Below are positions 10,786 to 21,113 of a stretch of DNA of 45,399 nucleotides, piece by piece. Numbering within the stretch: position 1 is the stretch's first letter; the number at the start of each line of letters is the position of its first letter. Below the pieces are notes generated by a model. It was given only the letters and a program-made list of their open reading frames with translations. It had not been told where the DNA came from and did no database searches. Source of the stretch: a bacterium. Lineage in GTDB: Bacteria > Patescibacteriota > Gracilibacteria > Absconditabacterales > Absconditicoccaceae. The stretch is taken from positions 1 through 45,399 of the forward strand of contig JAHDGZ010000005.1 in assembly GCA_020631605.1 (NCBI GenBank), given 5' to 3'. The position numbers were made by a program, and so were the translations under genes.

Positions 10786-11061
10786 ATGAAAAGCGAAAAA
10801 AAATATCGATTTGTTCCCAAAACATATGGTCGATGATTTACCCCGATTTCATGGCAAGGGTGGTTAATGACGTTAGTCATTGTAGCTCTTTTGATGCTTT
10901 CCTCACGGAGCAATAACCTGCTTAATGATCAAGGTCCTGTTACCGTTGAACTTGTGAGATTTCTTTTTGATGCTCTTTTTTTGGTTTTTGGTTTCAGTCG
11001 ATTGGCTGAAAAGTATACGGATGGAGAATTGAAATGGAGACGATGAAAAAAGGACTCATAG
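10786..11061 (+). CDS. Small two-helix membrane protein (unknown)
   Basis: 91 residues, no family recognised. A basic N-terminal segment (KSEKKYRFVPKTYGRG) precedes two hydrophobic helices (GWLMTLVIVALLMLSS and FLFDALFLVFGFSRLA) with a charged tail. The TGA glycines at RG and near the C-terminus fit the recoding. First gene of a + strand run (this gene, alkyltransferase-like, amidotransferase, dnaG) with 35-60 base gaps. Confidence 0.65.
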
Positions 11062-11096
11062 TCGACACTGAGTATTTTTAGAAAACAAAGAGGACA

Positions 11097-11444
11097 ATGG
11101 CTTGAGAAGTTCAAGAGGCAATGATAGAAGTTGTGAATCGGATACCAGAAAAAAAAGTCACAAATTATGGAGAGATTGCAAAAGTTGTTGCGAGAATGCT
11201 GTGAAGACCTATTACTGCAAGAGTTGTTTGATGGATGCTTTCCTGATTGCCAGAGTGAGAACGAGAAAAACTTCCTTGGCGAAGAGTGGTTAATAAAAAG
11301 TGATTTGTTAGCTCGCTGAAGTTATGAGACAAGTGATATAGGCAAATAGAAGCCTTAGAGAATGAAGGAATCATTGTGACTGAAGGTTTCATCGATATGA
11401 AAGAATATGGTATTGATAGTTCTGAACTCTCTTTTTCTTGGTAA
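11097..11444 (+). CDS. Alkyltransferase-like protein (ATL), MGMT homologue without the acceptor cysteine
   Basis: 115 residues. The region matches the C-terminal DNA-binding domain of O6-alkylguanine-DNA alkyltransferase: KVTNYGEIAKVV, then GRPITARVVGWML and LPWRRVVNKKGFVSS. The acceptor motif PCHRV reads PWRRV with Trp61 at the cysteine position, as in the ATL family, which bind and flag alkylated guanine for nucleotide excision repair without removing the alkyl group (family knowledge). It is intact when TGA is Gly; at least seven in-frame TGAs would otherwise break it. ATG 11097 follows an AG-rich stretch (AAAGAGGAC) that fits a ribosome-binding site. Confidence 0.88.
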
Positions 11445-11480
11445 GCAATTGCCTCCTTTTACTTGATTGTTCGGTGTATC

Positions 11481-12056
11481 GTGTCTCATATACTCGTAGT
11501 AGATAATCATTCGACCCACTTGAAAAAACTTTGATGATTGTTGGATGCTCATAGAGTTTTATTTGTTGATTATCACTCTCTTTCTTCGTTGCATATAGAC
11601 GAATATGACGCAGTCATTCTGACCTGAGGACATGATTTTTCTGTGGAAAATCATCATGATGTGTACCAACAAGAAATTGAACTTGTGAAACATTGTTCTA
11701 TACCATTATTTGGTATCTGTTTGTGATTTCAGATTATTTGTGCTGCGTATGGTAGCCATATGTTATGGATAGGGGAAAAAGTGAAAGGTGTCTTTCCTGT
11801 AGAAATAGTGAAACAAGATATGATTTTTGATTGAATCACGTGATCTATCATACAAGTTGCTGAGGCGCATAGACGATCTGTGCAGCAGATAGAAAACCTT
11901 GAAGTTCTAGCTAGATCAGATTATTGAATAGAGGTTATCAAGGATCCAGATAAACTTTTGTATTGAACGCAATTTCACCCTGAGCTCTTTGTTGATGAAT
12001 CAGAATGATATATCCTGCTTAAAAATTTTCTTGCTCATTGTCTTTCTACTCACTAG
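11481..12056 (+). CDS. Class I glutamine amidotransferase
   Basis: 191 residues. Catalytic triad positions are visible: nucleophile Cys80 in FGICLGFQ, and His/Glu in QFHPEL. The protein releases ammonia from glutamine for a partner synthase, as in GMP, anthranilate or aminodeoxychorismate synthesis; no partner gene lies nearby, so the pathway is unknown. No ATG is found; GTG 11481 gives MSHILVVDN, the usual start of this fold, and TTG 11466 is the alternative. Several TGA glycines, including the second Gly of the nucleophile elbow. Confidence 0.85.
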
Positions 12057-12115
12057 AGCTGGTTTTTTTGAATATGTTATATAATCTGTTATCAATGTTT
12101 ATATAGAGATGCTGT

Positions 12116-13870
12116 ATGACTCTTGCAGAAGATATACTAGATTGATTGGACATTGTGGATGTGATAGGCCGTTATATGGCTCTCCAACGTGCATGAAGCA
12201 ATTATAAGTGACTATGTCCATTTCATGGAGAAAAGACGCCATCTTTTGTTGTGTCTCCACAAAAACAAATTTTCAAGTGTTTCTGATGTGGTGAGTGATG
12301 AGACGCAATAACGTTCGTTAAAAAAATTGATAATGTAGATTTTATTGATGCAGCAAAAATTCTAGCAAAGGACGCTGGGGTAGATATGTCCAAATTTGAA
12401 AATGTTGTGTTTGATAAAAAAGAAGAAGAACGAAAAGACAGACTCAAGCGCTTGAACTCAGTTGTGACTAAATACTTTACCCAACAACTTAAAAATAGCC
12501 CAGAAGCAATTGATTACCTTAAAAACAAAAGAAAACTTTCTCCTGAAATAGTGAAAAAGTTTAGTATTTGATATGCACCTGATTCATATTATGATATATT
12601 ACAGTTTTTGAAAAAACAGTGATATAAAGATGATGAATTGCAGCAATGATCATTGGCAAAACGTAGTCATTCATCTGAACAATATGCCTTTTTCCGTAAT
12701 AGAATTATTTTCCCTATTCGAGATCATATGGGAAATGTTATTTGATTCGGTTGACGTGCGATGAAAGATGATCAACAACCAAAGTATGTTAATACAACGG
12801 ATACAACTGTCTATGATAAATCTCATGTCTTGTATGGCCTCAATTTTGTGAAAAAAGGTATCAAGAAACATGATTTTGTTGCAGTAGTAGAATGATATAT
12901 GGATGTCATTGCTATGTCTCGTTTGGGCTATGATAATGCTGTGGCGACGTGTTGAACATCGCTAACAGATGGTCATTTTAAGCTACTTAAAAGGTATACA
13001 GAACATGTGTATCTACTTTTTGATCAAGATAAAGCATGATTTGAGGCGACTAAGAGAGCCTTGAAGGTTGCTTATAAATACGATGTTTTTCCGGCAGTTT
13101 TAGTATTGCCAGAATGAGATTTTAAGGACTTGGATGATGCAGCAAATGCATTTCAGAACATAAAAGCAGATACTGATGGAGTATCTGTTGTGGATACTAT
13201 GATTGAGAACAAGATTGATGGGCTGAGTTATGTGATGGACAAATTGATGACCACGTATGATCTTACTAGTCCTGTAGATAAGAAGAGATTGTTAGATGAA
13301 ATTATGAGTATTCTTGTGTTTGTTACTAATGTAGCTATTCAAGATCACTATCTTCATGTTGTTTCTGAGAAACTTAGTATGAGCAAGCAAGTACTAGAAG
13401 CTCAGTTGAAACAATATATTAGAAAAGAATGAAGACTGTTGAGAAGGGAAATGAGTAAAATGCAAGCTGATAATGAGGCTGACTATAAGCCAGATGCAGA
13501 AATGCTACTTGTATCTTTACTGAGATCAACTAGTACACTGAGTGGAAAAACTCAAGAATCATTTGAATCTCTCGTGTGATTTATCAAGAAGATCAGTAGT
13601 CACATGACTGAATGACTCTTGTATCAACGATCACATGATCAGTTGGATATGAGCCAAGTAGCTGAATTAGAGCAATTGCGATTGCGATGGGAGAGCGAAC
13701 TGGAGAGTTACGACTCTGATGAAACTAAGTTACTTTTCATTTTCAAAACAATCAGACAAGAACTGCAACGTTACCTCCAATATGTTCTTAAGTATTGAAC
13801 ATTGACACAAGAAGAAAAAATGCAACTACTTCAAGAGAATAAGGATTTGCCACTGTTGCTTTGATCATAG
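12116..13870 (+). CDS. dnaG: DNA primase DnaG
   Basis: Makes RNA primers at the replication fork. 584 residues, near the usual 580-600. Residues 34-58 form the CHC2 zinc finger (Cys34, His37 in CPFH; Cys55 and Cys58 in CFGCGEGGD). The catalytic core follows with FFRNRIIFPI, the PKYVNTTDT motif and the TOPRIM segment VAVVEGYMDVIAM near residue 258, then LLFDQDKAG. The C-terminal region is the helical DnaB-binding domain. At least ten glycines, including those in CFGCG and VEGYMD, are TGA. It ends 7 bases before the convergent kinase-like gene. Confidence 0.97.
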
Positions 13871-13877
13871 TTTTTCT

Positions 13878-14921
13878 CTAAGATATCTGACATTTTTCTA
13901 CCACATGACCATTATGTTTCATGAATGTTCTTTCTCCATGAGACGTGCGATAGACTCTTTCTACGCTATTTGTCTGATGTCTAAAAGGAATACCGGCAGT
14001 TTGTAATAGTGTATGGATGGATGTTAGTATTCCTGGCTGATAGAGGCGTATATCTATACTTTGCTGTTCATCTTTGGTTCCTGCTTTGATCTTACTGATT
14101 TGCACATAACGCAGTAATTTGTTTGCTCAGTAATATACTTCTGAAACAATGATGTCCCCATTTTCTGGATTGTTATCTGAGTAGTGAAAACTGTTGATTT
14201 CTTTTTCCATATCTAATTCTCCTATTCACTCAGGAAGTTGATGCGTAGTTATATGTGAACATCTTGTCCCCTTGTGATCTAGTATCTCATAGTCATTGTA
14301 TATTATTATGTCAGCATCATTTTTTTGATGAAATCCGTAGATGTTCCACATAGGAAAAACTTTTCATAAGTTTTCAATGATCATATGCATTGGTTCTGCA
14401 ACTCTTTCTTGATCTCTAATAAGTCTACGAAAAATGAGTTCTTCCTCAGAAGAATCTACGAATATTTTTGTGTTTGGAATCTGAATTCACTCTAGTTCAC
14501 TTATGGTATAGATCCCTTCTACAATAACGTAGTCAGCCTCCTGGTTTATGATGAGATGATCTATAGTTCTCTTTTCTACAAATGAATAGATAGGTTGGTT
14601 CATCACACCAGTAGAAAAATATTGTTGTAGATCTTTTTGGAGTTGAGCATATTCTATCAAGTGAGGATGATCGAATGTCCCATACAATACATATTTTAGG
14701 GCACTTTCGTTGCTGTAGTAATTGTCACTTCCTATCAAAATGACTTTTTTTCATTTTTGCTCTAGTGCCTTTTGTAGTTTTTTTGCAAAATATGATTTAC
14801 CTGATGCTGATGCTCAAGCCATCAAGATTAGTTTGTGTCACTGAGATTCAATTTTACTAATGGCTAAATCCATGTCTGTGATGTTGATAGAAATGTGGTT
14901 CATGTTGTGTGTTTTGGTCAT
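13878..14921 (-). CDS. Uridine-kinase-like P-loop protein with extra C-terminal domain
   Basis: 347 residues. The P-loop is LMAGASASGKSYF near residue 40, followed by a VILIGSDNYY strand-loop typical of uridine kinase/phosphoribulokinase, then DYVIVEGIYTI and FVDSSEEELIFRRLIRDQ, which match the lid region. Residues from about 210 onward form an additional domain (NGDIIVSEVYYGANKLLRY to VERVYRTSHGERTF) that could be CYTH-like; I am not sure of that. The likely role is phosphorylation of a nucleoside or similar small molecule. ATG 14921 is used, with 14903 in the same frame. Confidence 0.75.
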
Positions 14922-15103
14922 AAATAATTTTTGATACTCTAAGTATACTGTCGGACATCTTTATAATCAATTTTTGATATCACAAGAGTCTTTCTTCTTC
15001 TGCTACAGTATAGTTATCTAAAGAGAGGAGTTTGGATTGCAATGAATGCTGATATAGCTAAGTTTTTGTCTACTTATTTTACCTTTTTGATTAATAGTTT
15101 CTG

Positions 15104-15331
15104 ATGAATGCTGTATTGATTATTCTTTTGTTGTTAAGTTGAGTTGTTTTTGTTATCTCTGTATTGCTTCAAAGCGCTAAAGGTGGTTTGTGAGTAGCAA
15201 TAGGTTGAGTGTCAAGTGGAGGAGATTACGGAAGCAAAAAATCTCTCGAAACTAGTCTCAAGAGAATTTCTTGGATTTCTGGAATTGTATTCGTAGTAAT
15301 TGCACTTTTCCTTCCATTTTTAGGAGGATAA
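15104..15331 (+). CDS. secG: Preprotein translocase subunit SecG
   Basis: 75-residue inner-membrane subunit of the SecYEG channel. Two hydrophobic helices flank the conserved LLQSAKGGLG loop, followed by a Gly/Ser-rich stretch (GGVSSGGDYGSKK) usual in SecG. Three glycines are TGA, one in the first helix and two in the loop region. It lies upstream of the solute-binding protein with a 27-base gap. About 180 bases before it, back to the kinase-like gene, hold no gene that I can see. Confidence 0.93.
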
Positions 15332-15358
15332 ATTATTTTTCACTACTCTCTCAATCAT

Positions 15359-17329
15359 ATGAATTACCGCTGAATAATGCGTTTTTTGAGTTATAGCCTC
15401 TTGATTTTTTGGGTCATATTGACAATTCATGTTGCTTACCGTTATATCAGTTTCGTTTCTTCTGATACGAATACTAAAACCGGTACATTCGTTGAAGGCG
15501 TCAATGATCAAACCTCATTGAGTTATTTGCCATATACTAGTTTTTCTGAGTCTAACAGATTCTATCAAACATTCTTGTTTGATTCTTGTTTGGATTACTA
15601 TTTTGATTCCGAGTGAAAACTTATTTACCAAGAGGACCTTTGTTCTGTGAGTTCAGATGATGAAAAGACTTATACTATTACACTTTCAACAGGTATGGTG
15701 TGGTCAAATGATGAGCCAATCACATTAGATGATGTCTACTTCAGTTATCGTTATCTTTTGGTAGATAATGTCTGGGATAGACAGGATCTTCGCTCGTTCA
15801 GTGATGTTTCTGTGAGTAAAGAAGATTGATATATCTCTGTTGTTTTTCCTGAATCTTCACCAGACAATCGTGTGTTCTTTACACACTTTGTGCTACCACA
15901 GTCTCTTGGAGGAGTAACATACGATGATTATGTAGATACATATTTGCGTCTCCCTGTATGGAGTGATTGTGCAGGTATCTATCCTCAAATGTGAGATGAC
16001 TCTAATCTTGTTTTTGATCTTTCTAATTGTGATGACACCTATCTACTTCGTTACCAGTTGCAATTATTAGATGGATTGAGATGAGAGGACAAGCAGCTGG
16101 TGAATGATATATCTGCAGATTTCTATGATTTAGTATCATGGGGAACTTTTGATCGTGAATGACTTGCGCTAACAGATTTCTCACATATGAGTGTTCCTTT
16201 GAGAGAATACGCTATGGTGTTCTTCAATACACAATCAGATAAACTTTCTGCAAAAATTCAAAGAGCGTTATGATGACTTATTTTTCATGAGTTTTATGCA
16301 GATGAGAGTTATAAAGATTATTTAAAGAGAGATCATCTGGGATTTGATATTTTTTTGTCAGAAGGTGATAGTGTTGATAAATACTTAATTGCAAAAAATC
16401 CCACAATATCATTAGATAAATATGATTTAGAAAAAATTGATGTTACTGCATTGCCTCAGAAGCTTGATCTTGCTAAGAACAATGGTGAAGTGTACTTTTT
16501 AGAAGAAGTACGTTGATATAAGACAGTAGAAATTGCTCTTTGACAATCACTACAGAGCCTCAGAGTCGTACACAATGATGGCGAACCATATACTCCCAAG
16601 ACATTTGAAAAATGACAAGATGACTTCTTTTATAGTCTCTCAGTGTATAATAAGAATCTTAATGAATGACGTAATACTTACTCTGTGCAAACAGAAAAAT
16701 CAGGTAAACGAGAAGAGATAGCATGATTCGAAACATATTACTTGACATCACCATTAGGTTGAGACGATGATAATATTGCGGAAGAAGACAAAATACAGGT
16801 GGTGTATTTTGTTGATGATCTCTCTTCAAGTGTTGTTGCTAAATTGCAATCTATTATTGCTGAAAATGATTTAGATCCTTATTTCACATGGAATTGATAT
16901 CAAGATGATGATCAATTCTTGTGAAAGATATCATCAACTGATTATGATATTGTTATAGGAACCGTAGATGTCGGTCTAAGAGAGGACCTGAGTTGATTAT
17001 TTAGTTCTGAGACACCAACTGTAAACCCATCTCTGTACGTCAAAGAGAGTTTTGTTTCATTGTTATCAGAATATACTCAAAACGAATCAGTTCGTGATAC
17101 ATTGATGTCTATCTATTCTTCTGATGTGCCATTTATTGTTTTGTGACAACGTTTCGATTCATCATTTGTTCGTTCGCCGTTGGTTTCATACTTACCTGTA
17201 GAGGTACAATGAGTCTATCATTTCAAGCGTCAACTCTATGAAAATGTAACTTTTGGGGTTCAAAGAGGATTCACATGGAGTGATGTTTTCAATAAACAAA
17301 ATTTCAGAGATTTTTTCAATCATCTCTAA
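15359..17329 (+). CDS. Extracellular solute-binding protein (oligopeptide-type, SBP_bac_5-like)
   Basis: 656 residues. An N-terminal hydrophobic segment (SYSLLIFWVILTIHVAYRYI) acts as an uncleaved anchor; there is no lipobox cysteine. The body has features of family 5 periplasmic binding proteins: YQTFLFDSCLDYY early, then TYTITLSTGMVWSNDEPITLDDVYFSYRYLL, which parallels the W-DG-P-TA-DV--S motif of DppA/OppA. The similarity is distant and no permease or ATPase genes are adjacent. ATG 15359 is used; 15377 is in the same frame. Many glycines are TGA. Role in peptide uptake is likely but not proven. Confidence 0.75.
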
Positions 17330-17378
17330 CTAATTAGTATTTCAGTAGTTTTTTATCCATTAGTTTTTGTTTACTCGT

Positions 17379-18440
17379 ATGTTAGAAAGTGCACTTTCAT
17401 TGATTCAAAAATATGATGCCTTGCAAAAAAAATTGTATGACGCAGAATGATTATCTCATGAAGATTATGCGAAACTTAGTAAAGAGATCAGTAAACTTAA
17501 AGAGTGATACGAGATAGCAGTTAGTTATCGTGATGCAATGCAAGGTTATGAAGAAGCAAAACATATGATGGCCAATGCGGAGGATGAAGAAATGATTATG
17601 CTAGCGAAAGAGGAGTATAAGGTCTTAGACGAACAGATCCCTCTATTAGAAGAGTCATTGAAAATTGCACTCTTGCCTAAGGACCCCAATGATGATAAAA
17701 ATGTATTTATAGAAATCAGACCAGCAGCTTGAGGGAATGAATCTAGTCTTTTTTCTCAAGAAATATTGAGATCATATATGATGTATTCTCAAGCTAAATG
17801 ATGGAAAACAGAAATTGTTGATCAACAAGATAATGATTCATGATGAATAAAGTTAGCGATCATCCGTGTTTCATGAGACTCTGTTTATTCACTGATGAAA
17901 TATGAAAGTGGTGTACATAGGGTACAGAGAATACCAGAGACAGAAAGCCAGTGAAGAGTTCATACTTCAACAGTTACTGTTGCGATCATGCCAGAGGTAG
18001 ATGATGTAGATTTTCATTTTGATGCCAAAGAAGTAGAAATGGATACGTTTGCTGCATCATCTGCAGGTGGTCAAAATGCAAACAAGAATCAAACGTGAGT
18101 TAGATTGCGTCATATCCCATCAGGAATTATAGTTACTATCGCTGATAGTAAATCGCAAATGCAAAACAAAGAAAAAGCTTTTGTTATCCTCAAATCGAAA
18201 CTCTATCAGGCAGAAATAGATAAACAGCATGCAGAACAAAAAGATCTCAGATGAAGTCAAATCTGAACAGGAGACAGATCAGAGAAGATAAGAACATATA
18301 ATTTTCCTCAAGATAGAGTTACTGATCATCGTATCAAAGAGTCTCGATCTAATATTGCATGAATCCTCAACGGAGACTTAGAAGATATACTCAATAAGTT
18401 GATTATTGCTGATCAAACAGCAAAACTATCCTCATTGTAA
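17379..18440 (+). CDS. prfA: Peptide chain release factor 1
   Basis: Reads UAA and UAG and releases the finished peptide. 353 residues. The stop-codon recognition tripeptide is of the PxT (RF1) type: PET at residues 186-188 in [18 protein letters not shown]2 would have SPF. The catalytic GGQ is at 230-232 in [12 protein letters not shown], here coded GGT-GGT-CAA. RF1 as the release factor fits a genome where UGA is not a stop. Gly codons elsewhere in the gene include many TGA. The gene lies 50 bases after the solute-binding protein. Confidence 0.97.
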
Positions 18441-18519
18441 GCTTGAGCTAGGTTTGCAATCGCATCTTATGCGGTTATATATGATATTCAGATCAAAATG
18501 TTTTAGTTGTGCTAGTAGA

Positions 18520-18924
18520 ATGAATAAAGAAAGATCTCTTTCAGCTATGATCATTAAGTTCATCATCGGGATAGTCTTGTTGTGAATTTCACGAAACTAT
18601 CTTACTAAGCATCCGGCTGAAAAAGAAGCTATCACCTCATGATTTAGTATTATGTTTACTAACCTAGAAGCTCGATTTTATGGTATCTGGAGATGAGAAT
18701 CTTCAACCATAAGTTATAAGCATCAGTTACAAAATCGTTACGATGATTTGATGCAAGCTGTAGTGTATATTCCAAGCTGCGAATGAACAGAAGTGATAAC
18801 TACTATGAGATCTACAAGGGATGAACTGTATAGTCTCTCTCTTGATGAATTTGAAACTGATATGACGAGACATTATGCTCGTTACTTAGAGTTCCAACAA
18901 CAAGTAGATTCCTTGTGCGAGTAA
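18520..18924 (+). CDS. Membrane-anchored protein (unknown)
   Basis: 134 residues. One N-terminal hydrophobic helix (MIIKFIIGIVLLGISRNYL) is followed by a polar, largely helical region of about 110 residues with a charged C-terminus. No family recognised. It sits between prfA and the small HPF-like gene. Three to four TGA glycines; ends TAA. Confidence 0.65.
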
Positions 18925-18994
18925 TATACCTTTGGATTTGCAAATTGCCTTTTTTTTTCTATTTTTCTACTATCGTTTTAATCGCTTACTTACT

Positions 18995-19330
18995 ATGAAG
19001 ATGGATCAACTTAAAGTATTGTATACATTTATTGGTGATTGGGATACAACTGATAAAGAAGACGTCTATGATCTAGTCACGAAGAATATTGATCAAAAAA
19101 TGGATGTCTACTTGCAAAAACTTGTCGCACGTGATGATGATATGGAAATTAAAATAAAGATGACCATAGAAAGAACGCATAAGAATACTTTTAATTGATC
19201 TTTCTTTTTGCGTTATTCAGGTGGAAAAAAACCCGCAGTGTATATTAGAGAATGATTTATGAAGCTTAATGACTTGGTAAATCATGCGTTTGATCACTTC
19301 AAATTGCAATTATCTGATTTGACAGTATAG
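18995..19330 (+). CDS. Small protein, possibly ribosome hibernation factor (HPF)-like
   Basis: 111 residues. The predicted order strand-helix-strand-strand-strand-helix (VLYTFIGDWD; EDVYDLVTKNIDQKMDVYLQK; MEIKIKMTIERT; GSFFLRYSG; AVYIREGF; DLVNHAFDHFKLQLS) matches HPF/YfiA proteins that bind resting ribosomes. No signature motif is decisive, so the assignment is by fold pattern only. Start ATG 18995 is chosen; the upstream stretch is TTG-opened and unlikely to be coding. greA follows 37 bases later. Confidence 0.5.
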
Positions 19331-19367
19331 AGCTTACCCTATTATTTATTCTTACACGATACCTATT

Positions 19368-19847
19368 ATGGCAGCATCAAAAAAACAACATCTTACCCAA
19401 CAGTGATATGATAAGTTATTCAATGAGCTAACAGAGCTCAGAGATGTGAAATTACCTGACGTTATTAAAAAGCTTACAGAAGCTAGTGAACAGTGAGATA
19501 TCTCTGAGAATGCTGAGTACGATGATGCTCTCGCTAGAAAGGATCTTCTTGAAGCAAGAATTTCTGAAATAGATCTTTTGTTACAAGATGTAGAAATTAT
19601 TAAAAAGAAAAAAACAACCGCATCAACAACTGTATGATATGGTTCTGTTGTGGAAGTGGAATTCGATGATGGCAAGGTTGAAAAGATAGAAATTGTTTGA
19701 TCATGAGAAGTATCAGTAGAGGATACGTTGAAGATTTCTTTCGAATCTCCAGTTTGAACAGCTATCAGAAACAAAAAAGTGGGTGAAAAGGTGAGAGTGA
19801 GACTTGCATGATCAAGAAAGGAAGTAACCATCAAATCTATTTCATAG
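19368..19847 (+). CDS. greA: Transcription elongation factor GreA
   Basis: Restarts backtracked RNA polymerase by stimulating transcript cleavage. 159 residues, typical length. The N-terminal coiled coil begins LTQQGYDKLFNELTELRDVKLPDV, with the acidic tip GDISENAEYDDA whose Asp and Glu act in the polymerase active site. The C-terminal domain has the family pattern VGSGEVSVEDTLKISFESPVG. Several glycines, including the ones in EQGDIS and VGSGE, are TGA. It ends before a strong terminator. Confidence 0.95.
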
Positions 19848-19868
19848 TAGTGGATATTTTTTCTAAAG

Positions 19869-19899
19869 AACATAGGCTCTTATGAGCTTATGTTTTTTT
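19869..19899 (+). terminator. Rho-independent terminator after greA
   Basis: Stem ACATAGGCTC (19870-19879) with GAGCTTATGT (19884-19893), 4-base loop TTAT, followed by a T-run. Two pairs in the stem are G-T or mismatched. Confidence 0.85.
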
Positions 19900-19903
19900 G
19901 TTA

Positions 19904-19928
19904 TAAAAAAAATGATCTGTAGATCATT
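19904..19928 (-). terminator. Rho-independent terminator after tRNA-Arg
   Basis: On the - strand, ATGATC pairs with GATCAT around a 4-base loop and is followed by eight Ts. It lies just downstream of the tRNA-Arg 3' end, back to back with the greA terminator. Confidence 0.8.
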
Positions 19929-19936
19929 GTAGGATT

Positions 19937-20008
19937 TGGTCCCTCCAGGAATCGAACCTGGATTTCGCCCTCCGCAAAGGCGCGTCCTATCCGTTGAACG
20001 AAGGGACC
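19937..20008 (-). tRNA. tRNA-Arg (anticodon GCG)
   Basis: 72 bases; full cloverleaf. Acceptor GGTCCCT pairs AGGGACC; D-stem GTTC/GGAC; anticodon stem CGCCT/GGGCG with loop TTGCGGA; T-stem CCAGG/CCTGG with TTCGATT. The discriminator base is A and CCA is not encoded. The arginine identity positions A20 and C35 are present. Anticodon GCG would read CGC and CGU; most bacteria use ACG (edited to ICG) instead. A terminator follows. Confidence 0.93.
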
Positions 20009-20144
20009 ATGTAGCTATTAGGGGTATCTATTTCGCTGGAATATACAAGTTGTTTTTTGAAGACGAAGGGGTATATCTGTAGTAATGTATTCTGGTAGAT
20101 GGTGCCAGTCTCTCTTCTTTATACTACAAGTAGCTACTAGATTC

Positions 20145-21113
20145 ATGTATACTTATGAACTTCGTTATGATCAAAAATCGCGTTATCTTTCCTATCATGA
20201 TGGCTTAAGCCCATGAGGAATAAGTGATTCTTTGCCTCAGCACCTTTGATCAGGAGAGCAATCATATTTTCTTGTTGATGAATCATGGTTTCATGTACTT
20301 TCATTTTCTCATGATGTAGATAATACACTTGATGACAAAGCCTATAGTGCAGGTGATTTTTATGCGCTTTGTGATGAGAAGTATAATTATTATCTTACAC
20401 AATTAGATCAATTTCCTGCTAAGCAATTAGGTTTTTTTGTAGATAATATTACTGTAAATAATAAGCCTTCAGAGTTTCTCTTGTGACAGCGTGGCGAGAT
20501 AGCTTTTCATTTGCAGTTATTTTTTCTCCAACATAGCATCTCAGATCAAGTACAAAGATTAAGAAGTCATGACTCATTACTAGTAGTGCCATCATCCTTG
20601 GCTACTATTCACTATGTGAAATCTACGCTATGACATAACCGTTTTGTGTTGCTTTATCTCTATGATGATTTCGCCAAGTTAGTGTATGTGAAAGATGGTA
20701 CGTATCAACGTGTAGAAACTATTAATCTTGGTAAACGTAAGCTTATTGGGATGATACAAGAAGCATGATTAACTGAGCTTTTTCATACGATTGAATCAGG
20801 TGATGGCCTACAAACACATCTTATACAGTCTTTAGAAGAGGTTTACTTGTTTTATATAAGGCAACTTATTGAGCGAATCAGTGGAATCTCAGAGGAATGT
20901 GATAAACTCCTTCTTGTTGGTGGAGGACTTTCTTATCCATTTTTTACTCAGCTGTTTCACCGTGAATTTTCACAAAAATTGTCAGCTTTCCTCATCCCAC
21001 TACATCTCTGATTTGATGATAATTTTCATGGTAATTCTGCAATGACAGATCTACTATGTTTTAACCACTTCCATGCATACTTTCAAAAAAATTATCATCA
21101 GGTAGCGACATAG
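20145..21113 (+). CDS. ASKHA-fold-like protein (unknown, FtsA/PilM-like pattern)
   Basis: 322 residues. Near residue 265 KLLLVGGGLSYPFF resembles the adenosine-binding glycine turn of actin-like ATPases (FtsA, PilM, DnaK). The middle has FVLLYLYDDFAKLVYVKDG, which could be the second subdomain's strand pair, and an earlier LLVVPSSL segment. The N-terminal phosphate-1 loop is not evident, so nucleotide binding is uncertain. It is not assigned to a family; convergent with an FtsQ-like gene, with stops touching (21113/21114). Several TGA glycines. Confidence 0.55.

Noticed and set aside
19352-19873. 173-codon open frame opposite greA
   Set aside because: Serine-rich antisense shadow of GreA, which is clearly the real gene.
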